Assembly (NCBI RefSeq): GCF_001027285.1
Contig: NZ_CP011509.1
Span: 9,200,501 to 9,264,500 of the forward strand
From: Archangium gephyra
Lineage (GTDB): Bacteria; Myxococcota; Myxococcia; Myxococcales; Myxococcaceae
Length of the DNA stretch: 64,000 nucleotides
Direction of reading: 5' to 3'
Shown here: in pieces, positions 50,126-58,255 of the stretch
How the letters are laid out: every line of letters starts with the position of its first letter
How positions within the stretch are numbered: the stretch's first letter is position 1
The notes under the pieces: model-generated
The model's input: only the letters and a program-made list of their open reading frames with translations
Databases searched by the model: none
Told to the model about the DNA's origin: nothing
Made by a program: the position numbers and the translations under genes

Positions 50126-51331
50126 CTACTGCACGTCCTGCAGGCTCCGGCCCTGGATCCACCCGTCGTGGTACACCACGCCCTCCGGGACGATGGTGCT
50201 GTTCCGGTAGAGGCCCACCTTCAGGTAGTTGGTCTGGCCCGAGTACAGGGTGGCCGCGGAGCGCTTGGGCAGCACGAGCTGGCCATTGCGGTACAGCTCG
50301 ACGAAGCCCACGCCCGGGTTGGACGACCACTTCACGTGGAAGATGAAGTCCTGCCACTGCCCGCGCACCAGCGGCGTGCTCCACACCACCGTGCTGCCAT
50401 TGACGCGCAGGTAGATCGTCTCCCCGTTGACGTAGAACTCCACCGGCGGCGAGCCGTTGTCACCGCTGTGGTGCCACTGGGTGAAGAGCTGCCACGTGTT
50501 CGCGCTGGGGTAGTTCGAGGCGAACATCGTGCTCCAGCGGTAGTAGTACTCGTCGCCCTCCTTCTCGTTCGTCATCTTCACCAGCTCGTTGCGGTTGCCG
50601 CTGGCGCTGATGGGGTTGTCTCCCTGGCGGACGGTGACCTTGATGGCATAGCTGCCCTGCCGCACCGGCGAGGGCAGCACCTGCAGCCGGTCCGAGCTGA
50701 CCATCTGCGTCTTGCTCCACTGGGAGCGGTCACCCGTCTCGAAGTCACCGCGCCACACCACGCCGGAGCCGGTGCCCGTGCCGGTGCTGGTGGATGGAGC
50801 GCACGCGCGGGCCTCGGCGATGCTGGCCCAGTCGTTCAGGGTGTTGCCGTCGACGTAGATGCGCACGCGGCGCGTGGTGCGCTGAGAGAAGGAGTAGGTC
50901 TCCGCCGCCGTCGTCGTGCCGCTGCTCTTGCCGGTGTAGACCTGCGTGTAGTTCATCCCATCCGAGGACACGGACACGCGGAAGCTGCTGGCGCGCAGGT
51001 TGCCGGAGTGCCACGCGATGGAAACGCCCGAAACGGCCTTGTCGGAGCCCAGATCGTAGTCGATCCACGAGCCCTTGCCGAAGTTGCTCCAGCGCGTGTC
51101 GAGCCGGTCGTCCTTCGTATTGCCCGGCACGTTGCCGTCATGGCCGGAGGCAATCACCGCCGACGCGGTGAGGGGCACACAGTTCGGCGTGGTCAAAGCG
51201 TCCGAAGCGGCTTCCAGTGTCTCGGAGGGCTCGCCGAGGCTCAGGTCCTCGGCGTTTCCGCAGCCAACACCCGCGAGGGCGATCAGGGCTTCAACCAGCA
51301 GGAGGGTCTTCTTCACGTAGGGGCTCTCCAT
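50126..51331 (-). CDS. Secreted polysaccharide lyase with discoidin-like module
   Basis: About 401 residues from the ATG that begins a lipoprotein-like signal (VKKTLLLVEALIALAGVGCG). The frame opens further upstream, but that part has no signal. The mature N-terminal half (about 40-175) is an F5/8 type C (discoidin) carbohydrate-binding module, as in TRWSNFGKGSWIDYDLGSDK. After a Thr/Gly-rich linker, the C-terminal half has the jelly-roll polysaccharide-lyase fold (GDFETGDRSQWSK, ASGNRNELVKMTNE, WQLFTQWHHSG), as in PL20-type glucuronan or heparin lyase-like enzymes. It probably degrades an acidic polysaccharide outside the cell and is a candidate T2SS cargo or surface lipoprotein. The start is near 51331 (plus or minus one base by count). 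Confidence 0.82.
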   Translation of the reverse strand: MESPYVKKTLLLVEALIALAGVGCGNAEDLSLGEPSETLEAASDALTTPNCVPLTASAVIASGHDGNVPGNTKDDRLDTRWSNFGKGSWIDYDLGSDKAVSGVSIAWHSGNLRASSFRVSVSSDGMNYTQVYTGKSSGTTTAAETYSFSQRTTRRVRIYVDGNTLNDWASIAEARACAPSTSTGTGTGSGVVWRGDFETGDRSQWSKTQMVSSDRLQVLPSPVRQGSYAIKVTVRQGDNPISASGNRNELVKMTNEKEGDEYYYRWSTMFASNYPSANTWQLFTQWHHSGDNGSPPVEFYVNGETIYLRVNGSTVVWSTPLVRGQWQDFIFHVKWSSNPGVGFVELYRNGQLVLPKRSAATLYSGQTNYLKVGLYRNSTIVPEGVVYHDGWIQGRSLQDVQ

Positions 51332-51611
51332 TGAGCTCGAGACAGAAAGGGAGTGGAACCGGACCGCACGCGGTGGCCGGTGGACTTCGACCGGGGGGTT
51401 TTCGAGACGCGGCTCTCCCGTTGCGCCAATCAGGGCCCTGCCCTGATCAACGAGAGGAATTGCACGCGGGTGTGAGGCTTTGACTCCTTGCCAAAGGCAC
51501 ACGCAGCATCCCTCATCTTTGTCTTCCAATCAACACGCCGCGTCGAAGCCCGCGTGGAGAGCAGGCGGACGGACGCGGCACAATAGACAGTCGGGAATAG
51601 GAAATCCGTTG

Positions 51612-52007
51612 CTAATCACAGACAGCTTTGCCAAGCGCGGCGTCCACGTGACAGCCCGGACGGCCCAGCGTCACGCAGTCCACGGCCTGCACCCAGCCGA
51701 GTTGCTCGTCGCAGTAGACACGCCGGGTGCCCTCGCAGCGGTCCACGAAGGAGGCATCGCAGACCGTAGCCGGAGCGAACACGCACCGCACGGAGTCCTC
51801 GTCCTCCTGCACGCAGACGCTATTGGGCGCCTTGCACTCGAGCACGGAGCGATGGGCCTCGAGGTCCGAGCCGATGTTGCACCACTCGTACTGGCTCCCG
51901 CCCACGCAGCGGTAACTGGAGTCGCACGCGTCCGAGCGGAAACAACCCGCGCTCCCGAGCAACACCAGGACACCGGCGCGGAGCAGACGGGACAGGGCGG
52001 ACGGCAT
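51612..52007 (-). CDS. Cys-rich lipoprotein, paralog of the upstream gene
   Basis: A 131-residue product of unknown function. I chose the ATG at 52007, which has GGAG six bases ahead and begins a lipoprotein signal ending LLGSAGC. An ATG ten codons earlier would overlap the previous stop. The mature part holds many Cys in a pattern such as CDSSYRCVGGSQYEWC and CDASFVDRCEG, suggesting disulfide bonds. The next gene upstream (52028-52453) shows the same pattern. The pair may be surface lipoproteins used for adhesion or exchange. No named family is recognised. Confidence 0.68.
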   Translation of the reverse strand: MPSALSRLLRAGVLVLLGSAGCFRSDACDSSYRCVGGSQYEWCNIGSDLEAHRSVLECKAPNSVCVQEDEDSVRCVFAPATVCDASFVDRCEGTRRVYCDEQLGWVQAVDCVTLGRPGCHVDAALGKAVCD

Positions 52008-52027
52008 GGCGCGCTCCAGGAGACGTG

Positions 52028-52453
52028 TCAGAGACATTGCACCGGGCCCTCGGGCGTGCGGCGTCCGCACCGGCCGGTGCCGGTGTCGTTGGTACAGTCG
52101 TAGGCGGAGACATAGCCGCCCAGGCAGGAGACGAGCACCGTCCCCTCGCAGGAGGAGGCAAAGGGCTCGTCACACGGGGTGAGCGGTGAGCGCGCGCAGG
52201 AGATGCTGCCCCCCTCCGCATCCCGCCTGCCCGTGCGGCTCTCCACGCACAGCGGAGCGGGCTCCAGGCAGGGATACACCACGGGCGAACCTCGGCCCAC
52301 GAGCTGATCGATTCCGACGTGGCAGTCCATGACGACGTTGCCCTCGCAATGGGGCTCGAAGTCGCACGCCACCCGGCAGCCGCCGAGGCAGGGCACACAG
52401 AGGGCCAAGGCCAGGAGCAAGGCCCGGCGGACACGGAGGGTGATGGGACACAT
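52028..52453 (-). CDS. Cys-rich lipoprotein
   Basis: A 141-residue product of unknown function. The start MCPITLRVRR is followed by a hydrophobic stretch and a good lipobox, CLGGC. Mature Cys positions (CDFEPHCEGNVVMDC, CDEPFASSCEGTVLVSC) follow the same repeat as the gene downstream at 51612: a C-D-x(4-5)-C-(E/V)G-x(4-7)-C unit. The frame upstream of this Met is open but is antisense to the LysR gene. It is 26 bases after the LysR stop, on the same strand. Confidence 0.7.
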   Translation of the reverse strand: MCPITLRVRRALLLALALCVPCLGGCRVACDFEPHCEGNVVMDCHVGIDQLVGRGSPVVYPCLEPAPLCVESRTGRRDAEGGSISCARSPLTPCDEPFASSCEGTVLVSCLGGYVSAYDCTNDTGTGRCGRRTPEGPVQCL

Positions 52454-52479
52454 GCGCAACTCCCGTCGAGACGGCCAGC

Positions 52480-53355
52480 CTATCCCGGATCCAGCAGTTC
52501 CCTGAGACGCGTCGCCACCACCCGGACCGCGGCACGCTCCCAGGCCTCGGGCTGGATGACCAACCACATCGGCCGGCGCGGGAGCTCGGGCACGTCGAAG
52601 AGGCGCTCCAGCTCCGACTCGACCTGGGCCCAACCGGCCGGCAGCACCGCGAGCCCGATTCCCTTGCGCACCGCCGCCAGGAGCGCCGGCATGCTGTTGG
52701 TCCTCAGCACGACCCGCGCGCCTTGCTGCTTCTCCATCCAGCGCGCCTCCGGCAACGCGCCGAGCTCGCCTCCCACCACCACCAGGTCGTGCCCTTCCAG
52801 CTCGCGCTCGCTCCGGGGCCGGCCCCGCTGCCGCAGGTAGCCCGGCACGCCGTACACCCCGAAGGTCTGCGCCTGGAGTTGTCTCACCTTGAGGCTCGCG
52901 CCTTCCGGCTTCGTCACCCGGATGGCCATGTCCGCCTCGCCACGCGCGAGGTCCACCGGCCGGTTGCCTCCGAGCAGCTCCAGGACGAGCCCCGGGTGCT
53001 CCTCCTTCAGCGCGCACAGCCCGCGATCGACCAGGTACGCGGCCAGCGCCTCCGTCGTGGCGATCCGCACGGTGCCCGCCACCGCCTCGGCCGGTGTCAG
53101 CTCGCCGCCCACCAGCCGGGCCAGCTCCGGCTCCAGCCTCGCCAGCCGCTGCCGGAGCTGCTCGCCCGCCGCCGATGGACGCAATCCCTCGCGTGTGCGA
53201 AGGAAGAGCCTCACGCGCAGCGACTTCTCCAGCGCCTGGATGCGGCGCCCGGCGGTGGAAGCATTCACCCCGAGCTCGCGGGCCGCCGTGGCCAACGTCC
53301 CGTGCCTCGCCACGGCGAGGAAGAAGCGCAGATCGTCCCAGCTCGTCGCCTGCAT
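52480..53355 (-). CDS. LysR-family transcriptional regulator
   Basis: About 291 residues. The N-terminal helix-turn-helix is clear (WDDLRFFLAVARHGTLATAA, NASTAGRRIQALEKSL), followed by a substrate-binding domain (VRIATTEALAAYLVDRGL, GLAVLPAGWAQVESEL). The ATG at 53355 is chosen. Another at 53376 would place the inverted repeat 53359-53375 inside the gene. It is divergent from a quinone-oxidoreductase gene, the usual arrangement for a LysR regulator and its target. This is the second LysR/oxidoreductase pair in the window. Confidence 0.9.
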   Translation of the reverse strand: MQATSWDDLRFFLAVARHGTLATAARELGVNASTAGRRIQALEKSLRVRLFLRTREGLRPSAAGEQLRQRLARLEPELARLVGGELTPAEAVAGTVRIATTEALAAYLVDRGLCALKEEHPGLVLELLGGNRPVDLARGEADMAIRVTKPEGASLKVRQLQAQTFGVYGVPGYLRQRGRPRSERELEGHDLVVVGGELGALPEARWMEKQQGARVVLRTNSMPALLAAVRKGIGLAVLPAGWAQVESELERLFDVPELPRRPMWLVIQPEAWERAAVRVVATRLRELLDPG

Positions 53356-53358
53356 CGG

Positions 53359-53375
53359 TGCAACGCAGTATTGCA
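53359..53375. promoter_or_regulatory. Inverted repeat TGCAA-N7-TTGCA, candidate LysR site
   Basis: TGCAA and TTGCA are perfect five-base arms around seven bases, next to the LysR ATG and 46 bases before the divergent oxidoreductase ATG. The spacing fits the dyad symmetry of LysR regulatory-binding sites. Confidence 0.45.
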
Positions 53376-53421
53376 TGTTTGCGCGTCGACGCGCACGGCC
53401 CGGGGCGCTAATTCCTTTCAC

Positions 53422-54456
53422 ATGACTTCCACCTACCGTGCGGTCCTGCTGACGAAGAAGGGCGGTCCCGAGGCGCTCGAGCTGCGGGAGCTTCCCCTGG
53501 AGCCTCCCGGCCCCGGCCAGGTGCGCGTCCGCGTGCGCGCCACCGGGGTCGGCTTCACCGACATCATCATGCGGCGCGGCTACTACCCCTACGCGCCCAG
53601 GTTCCCCTTCACCCCGGGCTATGAGGTCGTCGGCGACGTGGAGGCGCTCGGCCCTGGCGTCACCGGGCTCCGGCCAGGCCAGCGTGTCGCGGCGCTCACC
53701 GTGCACGGCGGCTACGCGGAGTACCTCACCCGCGGCGCCGAGGAGTTCATCCCCGTGCCCGAGGGGCTCGATGACGCGGAGGTCACCGCCCTCATCCTCA
53801 ACTACGTGACGGCGTACCAGATGATCCACCGCGTCGCGCGGCTCCAACCGGGCCAGCGCGCGCTGGTGACGGGTGCGGGAGGCGGCGTGGGCACGGCCCT
53901 GCTCCAACTGCTGCGGGTGGCGGGTGCCGAGGTGTTCGGCGTGGACTCCGCGCCCAAGGCCGAGGCCGTGCGCTCCCAGGGAGCCACCTTCATCGACTAC
54001 CGCCAGGGGCCTTTCGATCAGGCGCTGCGGGCGCTCGTCCCCGAGGGCGTGGACGTGGCCTTCGATGGCATCGGCGGAGCGAACATCTCCCTGTGCACGC
54101 GCGCGGTGCGCCGAGGCGGCCAGGTGGTGTCCTATGGCTTCACGAGCGCGGTGGGACGCGACGGGGGGAGCGACAACCTGGGCACCCTCTCCGGCATGCT
54201 GGCGCTCTACGTGGGCGCGCGCCTGAAGGGCCGCCGTCCCGCCTTCTACGGCATCACCCAGCTCTACCGGGAGGATCCGGCGCCCTTCCGCGAGGATCTC
54301 CCCCGCGTCTTCCAGCTCCTGGCGGAGCGGAAGGTGCAACCGCTGATCGCCCACCGCCTGCCGCTGCTGTCGGGACGGGCCGGTCAGGAGCTACTGGAGC
54401 GCGGAGGAGTCCGGGGGAAGATCGTCCTCCTCCGCGAGGTCCCCGAGGCGGCCTGA
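53422..54456 (+). CDS. Quinone oxidoreductase/zinc-type alcohol dehydrogenase-like protein
   Basis: A 344-residue medium-chain dehydrogenase/reductase. The catalytic GroES-like part comes first (PGPGQVRVRVRATGVGFTDI, FPFTPGYEVVGDV). The Rossmann part has GAGGGVGTALLQ at 151-162. The zinc-ligand Cys residues of classical alcohol dehydrogenases are not visible, so the NADPH:quinone oxidoreductase (zeta-crystallin) branch is more likely. It is cytoplasmic and divergent from the LysR gene that probably controls it. The substrate is unknown, with quinones or enones probable. Confidence 0.9.
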   Translation: MTSTYRAVLLTKKGGPEALELRELPLEPPGPGQVRVRVRATGVGFTDIIMRRGYYPYAPRFPFTPGYEVVGDVEALGPGVTGLRPGQRVAALTVHGGYAEYLTRGAEEFIPVPEGLDDAEVTALILNYVTAYQMIHRVARLQPGQRALVTGAGGGVGTALLQLLRVAGAEVFGVDSAPKAEAVRSQGATFIDYRQGPFDQALRALVPEGVDVAFDGIGGANISLCTRAVRRGGQVVSYGFTSAVGRDGGSDNLGTLSGMLALYVGARLKGRRPAFYGITQLYREDPAPFREDLPRVFQLLAERKVQPLIAHRLPLLSGRAGQELLERGGVRGKIVLLREVPEAA

Positions 54457-54516
54457 GCACGGCCCCACCCGGGAGCCCACCGGAGTGCACGGGGCACCCC
54501 GGCGGGAGACAACGGC

Positions 54517-57333
54517 TCAGGGCGCGAACTTCGCCGAGAACACCGACGCGTAGTGGTACTCCGGACCGTACTGGTACGGCTTGTCCAGAGTCGTGCCCGG
54601 GATCGAGTAGGCGTACAGGATGACGAAGTACGTCTTGCCCGTCACCAGGTTCGGCAGGCGGAGCTGGGTGTCCGTCGTGGTGTAGTAGCCCACGAGCGTC
54701 CGGCCCGTGCCGCCCGTGGACGTCGCGTAGAGCTCATACAGCCGCGCCTGGTAGCGCGTCGCGGCGCCGAGGGCGGGCGGAGCCCAGCTCAGCATCGGGC
54801 TCGTCCCCACGGCCGGAACGGTGGGACCGCCACCCGAGGCCGGAGCACCGTTGACGCGCACGTCGCGAGGCGGGCCCACCATGGGGATGAGGGGCTGCGT
54901 CGAGCCCTCCCACACCGGCGACTGGGAGAAGACCGACGTCGAGTACCAGACCGTCCTCGACGTTCCACCATCCGGCAGGGTGGCCGAGAAGGGAGCCGAG
55001 GCGATCGCCTGGGCCATGACGGTCTTCGGCCAGTAGCCCGGGTAGGGATTGCCGTACTCAAACACCACGGGGAAGTTGCCCTGCCCGGGGTTCTCGTTGA
55101 AGGCGTTGGCGAGGTCCGGGTAGCCGTCGTACTGACCGAGCTCGAGGTAGGACGGCAGGGTCCCCAGGTTCACGCTCTCCTGCACCAGCGTGGCCCCGGA
55201 GTGGGCGGCGAGCGCCAGGGTCTCGAACTCCGACGCGCGGAAGTCGAAGCCCTGCGTCAGGGTGGGCATGGGCAGCAGCGTGCCCTTCACCATCAACGTC
55301 CCCGGGCTGGCCGTCCCGCCATCCGTCGTCGTCCCGCCATCCGTCGTCGTCCCACCGTCCGTCGTCGTCCCACCGTCCGTCGAGCCCGACAGATCATGCG
55401 CCTGGAAGCCCTTGCGCAGCTCGGTGAGCGTGAGGCCCGTGGGAAGCGAGGAGAAGTCCACGCGGCTCACGTGCTGGGTGACCTGGAAGAAGTCCCCTCG
55501 GAAGGAATCGAAGCGTGCGGGCACCGTCCCGCAGCTCCGCATGGTGTTGCCGTAGTCCATGGAGCCCGTGAGGGTCGTCGCGCCATCCGCCGGCCAGGGG
55601 AAGGACGTCGCGCAGGTCGCCGAGAAGTAGCCGATGCCCGGGCCCGTCGCGTGCAACTGCAGATCATCCGTGGACTGCCAGGGCGTGAGCCCATCGATCT
55701 GCAAGGCCAGCTGGGTGCCCGCGGGCTCCAGCCCCACATCGGGGCGGCCGAGGCTGCCGGCGCTCAGGTCCACGAAGCGGCTGGAGGTCCAGAAGGAGTT
55801 GGAGCCGACCCGAAGGTAGTAGGGCGTCCTCTCCACGCCGGGGATGGTGAAGGTGCCATCGGGCCGGCCCATGCCAGTCACGTACACGAAGCCCGAGCCA
55901 TCCGCGGTGGGCACATAGGCGCCGATGACGGTGGTGCTCAGGTCGGCCGGAGTCGAGATGAGCGAGCCGTCACCCACGACGTTGTAGGTGTTGCGGATGC
56001 CGTTCACCGCCAGCGCTCCGCACGACTCGCCCGGCATCGGGAGGACGGAGAAGTTGTAATACAGCGAGGCCCCATCCGCGTCCGTGACCATGACGCTGAT
56101 GTAAGCCGGCGTGTCGAAGCACGAAGGCGCCACCCAGTCGGCCTGGGTGGAGGTGCTGGTCCAGGTGGAGGTCCGGAGCTCCCCGGCGGACGCGGACCAG
56201 GAGAAGCTCACGAACGAGCCATCGGGGTCATGCGCATTGAGGCCCATGCTCACGAGCTCGCCCCCATGGGCAGAGGAGAGGCTCTGCCAGGCGCTGTCGA
56301 TCCGGGGCATCACGTTGGCGCGTGGGGTGCTCCCCGCCTGGAGGGCGAGGGTGCCCAGGTGCACACCGCCGTTCGGATCCGAGACGCTCAGCTGGAAGAA
56401 GCAACGGCCCGAGGGCGGCATCATGGTCAGGGTGAACGAGGGCGAGGCGGCCGCCGGGTCGTCGAAGAGGCCACTACAATCGGTGAACCACGCATACGAC
56501 AGGGCGTCTCCGTCCGCGTCCACGACCGTGGCGGATAACCGCGTCACCGAGCCCAGGCCCAGGACGGCCGGCGTGCCCTGCATGGCGCGGATCTCCGGCC
56601 AGGTGTTGAAGCCCACCGTCACGTCGACGCTCCCCGAGACCCCATCACTCAGCACGTACACGTCGAAGTTGACCGAGGTACTCGTTCCCCGGGCGTCCGT
56701 CACCTCCAGGCGGAGGCGATGCGTCCCCTCCGAGGAGGGTGCTGTCCAGGAGGTCCAATCGGAGGTGGGGGTGCTGAAGCTGCCAGCCGCCCCCGTCCAG
56801 GAGAAGCTCAGCGCATCCCCATTGGGGTCATACGCCGAGGCCGACAGGTAGATGGAGCCTCCCGGAGTCACCGTGTTGGAGGACAGCACGAGGGAGGAGA
56901 TGCGCGGCGCCTCGTTGTAGAAGGGCGGCGGCGTGTTCACCTGCTGCAGCAGCAGGAAGGCACTCATCGTGCTCCCCGCGCTGACGATGAGGCCCCCCGC
57001 GCTCCCCTGGAAGAGCACCACCCCCGCCGCGTCGGACGCGAAGGCACTGATGACGCGCTCGGGTCCCGCGGGGATGTTGGCCACGGTGCCCTGCCACGTG
57101 GTCCCCACCTGGACGAGCTCGGCCGTGATGGAGGGCGAGATGCCCGGGCCCTGCACCTCGACGCGCACGCGCTTCACGTCCGCCGCCGAGAGCGCCTGGG
57201 GCAGCGTGACGCGGACCTCCGCGCTCCCGCTTCGAGAGCTCGGATCCTGCGTCGTACAGCCCACGGAGATGGTGACCCACAGCAGCGCGGCCACCCACGC
57301 GGCGGCGCTCCTGCACCCATTCCAAGATGTCAT
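54517..57333 (-). CDS. Large surface lipoprotein with PKD/Ig-like domains
   Basis: 938 residues from ATG 57333, which has GAGGGAG about nine bases upstream. The signal ends in VGC, a lipoprotein type. Several Ig-like or PKD/cadherin-like units follow, each with a NGDALSFSWT- or DGDALSYAWF-type segment (about residues 150-430). Then come beta-rich regions and a Thr/Asp/Gly repeat (TDGGTT four times, encoded at 55313-55384), which acts as a linker. A fibronectin-like C-terminal module (about 835-925) reads SWAPPALGAATRYQARLYEL. It should be a surface-exposed adhesin or structural protein. No enzymatic domain is seen. It is downstream of a terminator at 57405-57467. Confidence 0.78.
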   Translation of the reverse strand: MTSWNGCRSAAAWVAALLWVTISVGCTTQDPSSRSGSAEVRVTLPQALSAADVKRVRVEVQGPGISPSITAELVQVGTTWQGTVANIPAGPERVISAFASDAAGVVLFQGSAGGLIVSAGSTMSAFLLLQQVNTPPPFYNEAPRISSLVLSSNTVTPGGSIYLSASAYDPNGDALSFSWTGAAGSFSTPTSDWTSWTAPSSEGTHRLRLEVTDARGTSTSVNFDVYVLSDGVSGSVDVTVGFNTWPEIRAMQGTPAVLGLGSVTRLSATVVDADGDALSYAWFTDCSGLFDDPAAASPSFTLTMMPPSGRCFFQLSVSDPNGGVHLGTLALQAGSTPRANVMPRIDSAWQSLSSAHGGELVSMGLNAHDPDGSFVSFSWSASAGELRTSTWTSTSTQADWVAPSCFDTPAYISVMVTDADGASLYYNFSVLPMPGESCGALAVNGIRNTYNVVGDGSLISTPADLSTTVIGAYVPTADGSGFVYVTGMGRPDGTFTIPGVERTPYYLRVGSNSFWTSSRFVDLSAGSLGRPDVGLEPAGTQLALQIDGLTPWQSTDDLQLHATGPGIGYFSATCATSFPWPADGATTLTGSMDYGNTMRSCGTVPARFDSFRGDFFQVTQHVSRVDFSSLPTGLTLTELRKGFQAHDLSGSTDGGTTTDGGTTTDGGTTTDGGTASPGTLMVKGTLLPMPTLTQGFDFRASEFETLALAAHSGATLVQESVNLGTLPSYLELGQYDGYPDLANAFNENPGQGNFPVVFEYGNPYPGYWPKTVMAQAIASAPFSATLPDGGTSRTVWYSTSVFSQSPVWEGSTQPLIPMVGPPRDVRVNGAPASGGGPTVPAVGTSPMLSWAPPALGAATRYQARLYELYATSTGGTGRTLVGYYTTTDTQLRLPNLVTGKTYFVILYAYSIPGTTLDKPYQYGPEYHYASVFSAKFAP
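55313..55384 (-). repeat. Four 18-base tandem repeats encoding TDGGTT
   Basis: Units start at 55313, 55331, 55349 and 55367. Two variants differ by two substitutions, and the last unit ends in a variant codon. The repeat lies in frame inside the PKD lipoprotein gene and its unit is a multiple of three, so copy-number change would alter only linker length. Confidence 0.85.
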
Positions 57334-57404
57334 GGTATTTCGCTCCCTCGGTTCTGGAACCACTCTACAGGATTGCCTGTAGCAGTGGTTTTACCGGGAG
57401 AGAC

Positions 57405-57467
57405 AAGGGACGGGCTTGAGGATAGGCGCCAACCGGGGTCATCGGCGCGCCAGGAAGCCCGTCCCTT
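57405..57467 (-). terminator. Hairpin terminator after the PilZ/oxidase-like operon
   Basis: AAGGGACGGGCTT (57405-57417) and AAGCCCGTCCCTT (57455-57467) are perfect 13-base arms with a 37-base spacer. On the minus strand it lies 18 bases after the stop of the heme-oxygenase-like gene. Confidence 0.65.
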
Positions 57468-57485
57468 CGAGGGAGGAGAAGTCCC

Positions 57486-58226
57486 TTACGCCGTGGCGCG
57501 CGAGGCCACCTGCACCTCGGCGATGCGCAGGCACTCACCCAGGAAGTGGATGTACGCCGTCAGCGCCCGGGCGCCGGTCTCCGCGTAGATGCGGCCCTGC
57601 TCGGGCGAGCGGGTGATGGCCTCCTCCAGCATCTTCTCGTTGAGCAGGGTATGGCCCACGTCCACGGCCACGTGCTCGTTGAGGAAGGTGAGCTTGTCGG
57701 CGACCTCCTTGCCCAGGAGGGTCTCCACCTGCTTCACCAGGCGCGGACCGAAGTACACCGCCAGGAAACCGACCTCCCGCTCGATGGCGATCTGCCCCAC
57801 CGGGTACGGCCCCTCGATGGTCTCGTCATGAATCTGGCGGTACTCGCGCATGGAGCCGGTGGGCGCCTGCGCGACCAGCTCGTCCATGGACAGCTGGGTC
57901 GAGTACCGCGCGTTCCAGTGCTCCACCAGCACGCGCGCGTCCTCGAGCGTCATCAGGTGATGGCCCGTCTCGCTCTTGGCGTGGGTGATGAGCTGCTTGC
58001 CGAGCTTCTCCATGCCCAGCTCGATGCAGCGCTGGCCCGTGCGGCGGATCCACCCGTCCACCGGCTCGGTCATGTACACCGCGCGCGCCATCCACTCGAT
58101 GAGGAAGCGCTCCAGCACCGCCGGCTGGAGGGACGGATTCAACAGGCGGCACAGGGCCGGATCCGTGTCCAGGAGGGTGCGGGCGGGCAGGGCGTGGGGC
58201 TCGTACTGCATCTTCAGCAAATCCAT
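57486..58226 (-). CDS. Heme-oxygenase-like di-iron enzyme family protein
   Basis: About 246 residues from ATG 58226, which has AAGGAG eight bases upstream. The helical protein carries paired His/acid motifs in two helices: HAKSETGHH (82-90) and NEHVAVDVGH (183-192), plus IHDE near 132-135. This arrangement is typical of heme-oxygenase-like di-iron oxidases (HDO; TenA/PqqC-related). The exact reaction is unknown: family members oxidise or cleave small molecules such as fatty acids or amino acids. There is no signal peptide. It is 29 bases after the PilZ gene on the same strand, so the two form an operon. Confidence 0.7.
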   Translation of the reverse strand: MDLLKMQYEPHALPARTLLDTDPALCRLLNPSLQPAVLERFLIEWMARAVYMTEPVDGWIRRTGQRCIELGMEKLGKQLITHAKSETGHHLMTLEDARVLVEHWNARYSTQLSMDELVAQAPTGSMREYRQIHDETIEGPYPVGQIAIEREVGFLAVYFGPRLVKQVETLLGKEVADKLTFLNEHVAVDVGHTLLNEKMLEEAITRSPEQGRIYAETGARALTAYIHFLGECLRIAEVQVASRATA

Positions 58227-58255
58227 GAGGAAACTCCTTCGGAACCAGGATGGAA

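Noticed and set aside
55313-55384. Tandem repeats as a CRISPR array
   Set aside because: Units are 18 bases, contiguous and in frame within a gene, with no spacers.
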